Part shown: positions 15,365 through 19,783 of the stretch, piece by piece
How positions within the stretch are numbered: the stretch's first letter is position 1
Layout: the number at the start of each line of letters is the position of its first letter
Assembly (NCBI GenBank): GCA_042218115.1
Contig: JBDGRJ010000005.1
Coordinates: forward strand, 1-24,540
Source of the DNA: JBDGRJ01 sp042218115
GTDB taxonomy: Bacteria > Patescibacteriota > Patescibacteriia > Magasanikbacterales > UBA922
Length of the DNA stretch: 24,540 nt
Direction of reading: 5' to 3'
The notes under the pieces: generated by a model
What the model saw: only the letters and a program-made list of their open reading frames with translations
Databases searched by the model: none
Told to the model about the DNA's origin: nothing
Made by a program: the position numbers and the translations under genes

Positions 15365-16257
15365 AATTTTTGTGCTACTCTTAATTTTGCCGAACGGGAT
15401 CGTGGATTATTATTTAGCTCACCATCCGTCGGTGTGATCGGATTATCTGAGTCGGTATTCAGCTCATCTTTGTGGTCTTTTAAAAAATGTTTCACTATCC
15501 TATCTTCAAGTGAATGAAAGCTGATAACAGCCATTCTTCCCTGCTTCTTTAATATATTTAAGACCTGAGGCAGTGCTTTACGTAGAGCCTGAAGCTCTTT
15601 ATTGGTGGCAATTCTAAGGGCTTGAAAAACTTTTGTTGCAGGGTCTCTGCCCCCAACCCAAGGTTCATCTTTATCAGAGCCTAGCTGCTCTCTATAAACT
15701 TCCAAAATGATGTCTCTTAACTGCTTGGTAGTGTCGATCTTTTTTTGCTCCCTCTTTTCAATGATGCACTTTGCGATCTCTTCGCTAAAGTCTTCTTCAG
15801 CAAACCGGCGAAAAATGAACTCTAATTTCCTTTGTGATAGATCATTTATGAGATCTGCTGCTGTTTTGCCTTCTCGGCTATATCTCATATCCAAAGGCTC
15901 CTCTTTGTCAAAGCTAAACCCTTTCCCCATCTCAAGCTGAGAACTGGACCAACCGAGATCCATAACTACTGCAGATATATCTCCAAAATTTTCAGTCTTT
16001 ACTACTTGCTCTAAATTGCTGAAATTTTCACGAACAAAGGTAGTACGTTGCTGATAATCTTTCAGATAGTCTTTAGCTCTGTTTAAGGACTCTGGGTCAG
16101 CATCTATAGCCAACAGCTGACCTCCCGGAGCAATTTCTTTAAGCATCTCTTCACTGTGGCCCCCATCCCCTACAGTGCAATCAACGACATTGTCTCCGCT
16201 TTCCAATTTCAATTTATCAATGATCTTATCTGTCAGTACCGGTATGTGTCTGTCCAT
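15361..16257 (-). CDS. rsmH: 16S rRNA (cytosine1402-N4)-methyltransferase RsmH (MraW)
   Basis: The 298-residue protein has all family marks: MDRHIPVLTDKIID at the start, the SAM-binding DCTVGDGGHSEEML (26-39), AIDADPESLNRA (about 50-61), VMDLGWSSSQLEMGKGFSF, and the C-terminal ISFHSLEDRIVKHF and RSRSAKLRVAQK. It adds the N4-methyl group to C1402 in the ribosomal P site. It stands one base after mraZ and overlaps the ftsL-like gene by four bases, the standard division-cluster order. Confidence 0.97.
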   Translation of the reverse strand: MDRHIPVLTDKIIDKLKLESGDNVVDCTVGDGGHSEEMLKEIAPGGQLLAIDADPESLNRAKDYLKDYQQRTTFVRENFSNLEQVVKTENFGDISAVVMDLGWSSSQLEMGKGFSFDKEEPLDMRYSREGKTAADLINDLSQRKLEFIFRRFAEEDFSEEIAKCIIEKREQKKIDTTKQLRDIILEVYREQLGSDKDEPWVGGRDPATKVFQALRIATNKELQALRKALPQVLNILKKQGRMAVISFHSLEDRIVKHFLKDHKDELNTDSDNPITPTDGELNNNPRSRSAKLRVAQKL

Positions 16258-16258
16258 A

Positions 16259-16690
16259 CTATATACCTAGGTCAGACATCTTCTCTGCTATCTCTCCACT
16301 GTTATCTTCAGTCTGCTGTTTGTACTCGCCCCATTTCTCCTTATCCCACAGCTCAAGCCGACTATAGAGGCCGGCAACTACTACGTCTTGGTCGAGATCT
16401 GCAAACTCTCTTAGATACTCAGGAATCATAATCCTGCCTTTCGAGTCTATATCTACATCCATAGCACCCGCAAGCATGAGGCGGGTAAAAGCCCGGGAGT
16501 TTGACTGTGCAAATGGAAGATCAGCTAGCTCCTCAGCCAGCTGTTCCCACTCCGTTTGGGTATATAAAAATAAACAATCATCCAATCCCCGGGTCACTAC
16601 CGCCCCATCTTGTAGGTCGCTGCGAAACTTCTTTGGAATGAGCAGACGACCTTTGCTATCTAACTTGTGGGTGTACTCTCCTATGAACAT
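16259..16690 (-). CDS. mraZ: Transcriptional regulator MraZ
   Basis: The 143-residue protein has the two SpoVT/AbrB-type half repeats of MraZ: GEYTHKLDSKGRLLIPKKFR near the N-terminus and AGAMDVDIDSKGRIMIPEYLRE in the second half. Each carries the D-x-K-G-R DNA-binding motif. MraZ binds TGGG repeats in its own promoter region and controls the division operon, and three such units at 10-bp spacing lie upstream here. It is the first gene of the mraZ-rsmH-ftsL-like unit. The start ATG (16688-16690) is at the usual place, MFIGEY; no Shine-Dalgarno motif is seen. Confidence 0.96.
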   Translation of the reverse strand: MFIGEYTHKLDSKGRLLIPKKFRSDLQDGAVVTRGLDDCLFLYTQTEWEQLAEELADLPFAQSNSRAFTRLMLAGAMDVDIDSKGRIMIPEYLREFADLDQDVVVAGLYSRLELWDKEKWGEYKQQTEDNSGEIAEKMSDLGI

Positions 16691-16713
16691 TGAAAAATAA
16701 ATGTGGATTAAGC

Positions 16714-16742
16714 GTATGAGTGGACAAGCACCGCACTCATAC
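16714..16742 (-). promoter_or_regulatory. Hairpin with a 10-codon ORF in the mraZ leader
   Basis: GTATGAGTG and CACTCATAC (16734-16742 and 16714-16722) form a perfect 9-bp stem with an 11-base loop in the predicted mraZ mRNA leader. An ORF of ten codons (MSAVLVHSYA, 16740 to stop at 16708-16710) runs through it. No T-run follows, so it is not an intrinsic terminator. Confidence 0.55.
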
Positions 16743-16753
16743 TTTGAAAATCT

Positions 16754-16780
16754 CCCACTTTAACCCACTTGATTCCATTA
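16754..16780 (-). promoter_or_regulatory. MraZ-box-like direct repeats
   Basis: On the minus strand TGGAATCAAG, TGGGTTAAAG and TGGGAGATTT follow one another at exact 10-bp spacing. The last two contain AAGTGGG. Known MraZ operators are TGGGN-N5 repeats at this spacing, so this is a likely autoregulatory site at and just downstream of the -10. Confidence 0.75.
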
Positions 16781-16805
16781 TATACCACATTTATATATAA
16801 TGCAA
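16777..16805 (-). promoter_or_regulatory. Promoter of the mraZ operon
   Basis: A perfect TATAAT (16777-16782) with TTGCAT (16800-16805) 17 bp upstream on the minus strand. The MraZ-like repeats begin at the -10 and continue over the predicted start, so bound MraZ would block initiation. Confidence 0.65.
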
Positions 16806-16822
16806 ACCCTATTTTCCCATAG

Positions 16823-16831
16823 TTATCCACA
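16823..16831 (+). promoter_or_regulatory. Consensus DnaA box upstream of mraZ
   Basis: TTATCCACA is a perfect match to the DnaA-box consensus, about 18 bp upstream of the mraZ -35. A second copy with one mismatch (TAATCCACA on the minus strand, 16702-16710) lies between the promoter and the mraZ start. Function is not shown by sequence alone. Confidence 0.45.
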
Positions 16832-16837
16832 ACCAAA

Positions 16838-16865
16838 ACAAAAAACGGAGCGCGGTGGCTCCGTT
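16838..16865 (-). terminator. Intrinsic terminator of the 121-residue orphan gene
   Basis: On the minus strand AACGGAGC and GCTCCGTT (16858-16865 and 16844-16851) form a perfect 8-bp GC-rich stem with a 6-base loop, followed by a TTTTTT-containing tail. It lies just after the stop of the orphan gene. Confidence 0.88.
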
Positions 16866-16878
16866 GGCCCCCCTTGTC

Positions 16879-17244
16879 TCAAAAAGCCAAATTCGGCTCT
16901 CTAAGTTTTGATTCAATTTCTACCACTCTATAAATACGAAAAGAACTAGTTTCAGTCGCTTCTCTTTCGGTGGGGCTGACATCGTAATATTCAGAAATAT
17001 ACTCAGTTACCTCGGTTGCTAACAACTTAAGTTTTTCTATCTTCTGTCCCCAATCAATTGAATCATTAAACTTTTCCTTTCGGAAATGTGCCTTGGCAAG
17101 CTGTTTAAACAAAAACTTACGAAAGGCTAAGGCACAGTCCAGTGAATGATAATATCGTCCCATTCCATCCTTAAATCCATGAAAAACAAAATCGAAAATT
17201 CTCAAATTAACAAAACTGTCCATTCTTTCTATTGGTTTACTCAT
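16879..17244 (-). CDS. Hypothetical protein, 121 residues
   Basis: I choose the ATG at 17242-17244 (MSKPIERMDSFVNLRIFDFV). GGGAGG lies 6 bases before it, the clearest Shine-Dalgarno sequence of the whole window; a TTG two codons upstream (17250) is unlikely. The protein is soluble and mostly helical by eye, with many aromatic residues (FDFVFHGFKDGMGRYYHSL), a basic stretch around KAHFRKEKF, a charged helix (KIEKLKLLATEVTEYISEYY) and a short acidic tail. No family is recognised. It has its own promoter with a palindrome in the spacer and its own strong terminator, so it is a separate transcription unit, unlike the packed genes around it. This could mean recent acquisition or special regulation. 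Confidence 0.65.
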   Translation of the reverse strand: MSKPIERMDSFVNLRIFDFVFHGFKDGMGRYYHSLDCALAFRKFLFKQLAKAHFRKEKFNDSIDWGQKIEKLKLLATEVTEYISEYYDVSPTEREATETSSFRIYRVVEIESKLREPNLAF

Positions 17245-17278
17245 TGTCAACCTCCCATACCTGAAGAAACGACACTAC

Positions 17279-17307
17279 ATCAAAACAAATTTTGTTTATT
17301 TTGTCAA
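17279..17307 (-). promoter_or_regulatory. Promoter of the 121-residue orphan gene, with palindrome in the spacer
   Basis: A perfect TTGACA (17302-17307), a 17-bp spacer and TTTGAT (17279-17284) on the minus strand. A 15-bp palindrome AAACAAA-T-TTTGTTT (17283-17297) fills most of the spacer, the position of many repressor operators. The -35 lies 4 bases after the uvrC stop. Confidence 0.55.
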
Positions 17308-17310
17308 GCT

Positions 17311-18615
17311 TTAGTCCAATTTTTCTTCTCTGAGTTTCTTTTGGTATTTTAAAGCAAAGCGATGAGCTTCATCTCTAAGTTCAATGAGTGTTTGCTTGTG
17401 ATTTTCAACCCATTTTATAAGCTTTGGCTCAAGCCCCTCAACTATAAGCCGATTTTTATCTCGATCCGGACCTTTTGCTATCCCGCATACTGGTATCTCT
17501 AGATTTTTCTCCTTTAGCGCTTCTCGAACTACATTGACTTGTGCCTTGCCGCCGTCGACTAAAATCAGATCTGGGTCTGATTCAGAAAAATCGGTTTCTT
17601 CTCCGATATACTTTGCTCTCCTCTCTATAACCTCCCTCAAACAATCTAGATCACTCTGCCCTTCTACGGACTTAATTTTGAATTTTCTGTATTGATCTTT
17701 TCTAGCTTCTCCGTCTTCGAATACTGCCAGACTACCTACCTTGTCGGTCTTGCCTAGATTGGAGATATCATATCCCTCTACTCTATTGATATCTAGTCTA
17801 TTTATTGACATAGAATCTTCGATAAAGCTTTTGTTCAGCAAGGCAACATCGTGAATTCGGTTCAATGCTTTTATCTGATCGCGCACACGTGCAGCTTCCT
17901 CAAAATTTTTTTGCTTTGATTCCTGCTCCATTTTTTGCTTCAACTCTTCTATTAGCTCTTCCTTGCCTCCAGACAAGAACTGCTTTAATGGTTCAATAAC
18001 TTTCTCTTTATATTTCTCAGGTGAAATCTCACCGGTGCAGACCCCCAGGCACTCTCCCATCTGATAATATAGGCAGGGCTTGTCCTCACTATAGTTTCTT
18101 TCTTTAGTTTGGCAGGTGGAATAATTAAATAACTTGCGCAAAATCTTAAGGGTGGCTTTTGTATTCAGCTTAGGGTATGGACCAAAGACCTCTGAAAATC
18201 TCTCCTCTTTTTCTTCTTCAGTTAATTGTTGATATTGGTGTTGGCGAATATAGTCTAAGGTCGGATATTTATCATTAGTAATTACAAGAAAAACCCAGCT
18301 CTTATTGTCTTTACCCATAACATTGTACTTAGGCTGGTATTTTTTTATGTATTCCCCTTCTAAAATAATGGCTTCGAGAGCTGAATCAGTTTCTTTATAC
18401 TTTATATCCTCCACCTTCTCTATCATCTCTTCGATAGGACGAAACACCTCTCTAGCAGTCTTTTCCTTTTTGTTCTGATCTTGAAAGTAACTTTTTACTC
18501 TCTTACTTAAAGTTGAAGCTTTTCCTACGTATATAATCTCACCTTCAGAGTTTTTAAAAATATATATACCGGGAGAATTTGGTAAATCTTTTAGTTGCTT
18601 TTCGGTTGTGTCCAT
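17311..18615 (-). CDS. uvrC: Excinuclease ABC subunit C, lacking the C-terminal (HhH)2 domain
   Basis: The 434-residue protein has the GIY-YIG nuclease domain (GIY at 17-19, YVG at 29-31, Glu86-type residue in ILEGEYIKKYQPKYN), four cysteines (168, 181, 189, 193) placed as in UvrC members with an iron-sulfur cluster, the UVR helix pair (about 218-253) and the RNase-H-like domain with DISNLG (283-288), LVDGGKAQVN (352-361) and RDEAHRFALKY (414-424). UvrC cuts on both sides of a lesion in the UvrABC pathway. Typical UvrC runs to about 600 residues and ends with tandem helix-hairpin-helix motifs. Here it ends right after the nuclease domain, and only about 65 bases separate it from the next gene, so no frameshifted remnant is hidden downstream. 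Confidence 0.92.
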   Translation of the reverse strand: MDTTEKQLKDLPNSPGIYIFKNSEGEIIYVGKASTLSKRVKSYFQDQNKKEKTAREVFRPIEEMIEKVEDIKYKETDSALEAIILEGEYIKKYQPKYNVMGKDNKSWVFLVITNDKYPTLDYIRQHQYQQLTEEEKEERFSEVFGPYPKLNTKATLKILRKLFNYSTCQTKERNYSEDKPCLYYQMGECLGVCTGEISPEKYKEKVIEPLKQFLSGGKEELIEELKQKMEQESKQKNFEEAARVRDQIKALNRIHDVALLNKSFIEDSMSINRLDINRVEGYDISNLGKTDKVGSLAVFEDGEARKDQYRKFKIKSVEGQSDLDCLREVIERRAKYIGEETDFSESDPDLILVDGGKAQVNVVREALKEKNLEIPVCGIAKGPDRDKNRLIVEGLEPKLIKWVENHKQTLIELRDEAHRFALKYQKKLREEKLD

Positions 18616-18637
18616 ATTTTATTTTTAATTCAGACAC

Positions 18638-18666
18638 ATATTAACTAAATTTAGAATAAAAATCAA
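18638..18666 (-). promoter_or_regulatory. Promoter of uvrC
   Basis: TTGATT (18661-18666), 17 bp and TAATAT (18638-18643) on the minus strand. The predicted leader is about 16 nt, A-rich, without a Shine-Dalgarno motif. Confidence 0.6.
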
Positions 18667-18685
18667 CAAGATGGTTTCTTTTATT

Positions 18686-18714
18686 TTGACATAAATGAAG
18701 AGAGGTGGTAAAAA
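18686..18714 (+). promoter_or_regulatory. Promoter of the Tyr leader and hydrolase gene
   Basis: A perfect TTGACA (18686-18691), 17 bp, and TAAAAA (18709-18714) preceded by TGG, which gives a TGn-extended -10. The predicted start near 18721 would be about 5 nt before the leader-peptide ATG at 18726. Confidence 0.6.
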
Positions 18715-18725
18715 AATAATTAGCT

Positions 18726-18779
18726 ATGAGAACAGAAAAACAAACACAAATTAGCTATTATTACAAATCCATGATCTAA
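18726..18779 (+). CDS. Leader peptide with three consecutive Tyr codons
   Basis: A 17-codon ORF reads MRTEKQTQISYYYKSMI and ends with TAA at 18777-18779. Codons 11-13 (18756-18764) are TAT TAT TAC. The stop is one base ahead of the first arm of an antiterminator hairpin. The Tyr codons lie at +31 to +39 from the ATG, the stop at +52 and the first hairpin arm at +56, close to the layout of the E. coli trp leader. It would act as a ribosome-position sensor for charged tRNA-Tyr. Its coding nature is inferred from the layout; it has no Shine-Dalgarno motif, but a very short leader fits other genes of this window. Confidence 0.6.
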   Translation: MRTEKQTQISYYYKSMI

Positions 18780-18780
18780 G

Positions 18781-18831
18781 TGGAGTGGGCTGTCATTATC
18801 TTTAGCCGCCCACTCTAGGGCGGTGTTTTTT
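18781..18831 (+). promoter_or_regulatory. Mutually exclusive antiterminator and terminator hairpins (attenuator)
   Basis: Antiterminator: TGGAGTGGGC (18781-18790) pairs over 10 bp (one G-U) with GCCCACTCTA (18808-18817). Terminator: CCGCCC (18806-18811) pairs with GGGCGG (18818-18823) around a 6-base loop and is followed by TGTTTTTTATTT. The two share 18808-18811, and the antiterminator arm contains the terminator loop, so only one can form at a time. The terminator ends about 19 bases before the ATG of the hydrolase gene, so its choice would set expression of that gene. Confidence 0.75.
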
Positions 18832-18849
18832 ATTTATAAATATAATCAC

Positions 18850-19776
18850 ATGAACAAAAAACAAAAGAGTATCTTTATAGACAAAGTGGGAGCTTTAGAG
18901 ATTAATATACCGGTTCTCCAGTTTGGTTCGGGACAACCGAAAGTGCTGTTGTTAAACGGTATCCACGGAGATGAGATCTCAGGGCTATTTGTAATAAAAA
19001 GACTGATATCTAATATTAACCTCTCTCAAGGTCAATTGGATATAATTACTTCAGCGAACCCTCTAGCTCAAGCACTACAAGAGAGAAAAACCCCCTTGGA
19101 CAAGAAGGATCTTAATAGAAGTTTCGACCCAAAGGACAGTACCTTGACAGAGCAAATAGCAGAAAAGTTGCTTGAGAGGCTAAAAAAATACGATCTAATC
19201 ATCGATATGCATACATTCGAAAACTGCTCGCCGATAGTATGTATCTTTATCAACCATGGGACCGAGAAGGTAAAGAAAAAATCTAAACAACAAATAGAAA
19301 ACTTCGCACCAGAGCTAGTCTGGGAGCTTGATATTGACTCAAAAGCGGATAAAGATTTTTTGGGCTCTTTAGGACCGAGGCTATCCCATGACGGCACCCC
19401 TAACTTTGTAATAGAAATGCCTGAACATTTTAGGGTCACCGATCAGCAAATAAAACAAGTCAGTCAGGGAATTGAGAATGTTTTGTACGATCTCGGTATG
19501 AGCACAGATAAACCCGAAAAATCAAAAAAAGAGAATCTACCTTATTTTGAAAGAAAGAGAATAAAAGCTAAAAATTCTGGTATTTTCGACCCAAAAAGAA
19601 ATCTAATGACAAAAATTGAGCCTGGAGATAAAATCGGCGAGATTACACAAGTCGACTCTTTTAATACGGAACCGGTTATAGCTCAAGAGCCGGGCAAGCT
19701 AATCATTATCAATGATAGGGATATGGTAATGCCGGGGGATTTACTATTTAGCTTAGGTAAAAAAGTAGACCGATAA
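18850..19776 (+). CDS. Succinylglutamate desuccinylase / aspartoacylase family protein (M14-like zinc hydrolase)
   Basis: I use the ATG at 18850 (308 residues); an in-frame GTG at 18823 lies inside the terminator. The family's zinc and catalytic residues are present: GIHGDE (His39, Glu42), LNR (88-90, substrate carboxylate Arg90), DMHT (119-122, His121) and the catalytic-Glu region VIEMPEH (Glu189). The C-terminal part (about 235-308) has the strand-rich extension with PVIAQEPGKLIII and VMPGDLLFSLG seen in AspA/AstE members. These enzymes remove an acyl group from an N-acylated amino acid, or act as carboxypeptidase-like hydrolases. The Tyr attenuator upstream suggests a role in freeing amino acids, perhaps tyrosine or an aromatic derivative. 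That is inference; the true substrate is unknown. Confidence 0.85.
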   Translation: MNKKQKSIFIDKVGALEINIPVLQFGSGQPKVLLLNGIHGDEISGLFVIKRLISNINLSQGQLDIITSANPLAQALQERKTPLDKKDLNRSFDPKDSTLTEQIAEKLLERLKKYDLIIDMHTFENCSPIVCIFINHGTEKVKKKSKQQIENFAPELVWELDIDSKADKDFLGSLGPRLSHDGTPNFVIEMPEHFRVTDQQIKQVSQGIENVLYDLGMSTDKPEKSKKENLPYFERKRIKAKNSGIFDPKRNLMTKIEPGDKIGEITQVDSFNTEPVIAQEPGKLIIINDRDMVMPGDLLFSLGKKVDR

Positions 19777-19783
19777 CACTATT

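Noticed and set aside
17245..17310. Hidden remnant of the UvrC HhH domain downstream of uvrC
   Set aside because: The gap to the next gene is about 65 bases and holds a promoter; it is too short for the missing domain in any frame.
18721..18831. T-box or metabolite riboswitch as the explanation of the 18721-18831 leader
   Set aside because: I see no T-box AGGGUGGNACCGCG-like sequence or known aptamer core, and the leader is short; the Tyr-rich ORF explains the layout better. A covariance-model search could overturn this.
18823..18849. GTG start for the hydrolase gene
   Set aside because: The codons overlap the terminator hairpin and its T-run; the ATG at 18850 gives a normal family N-terminus.
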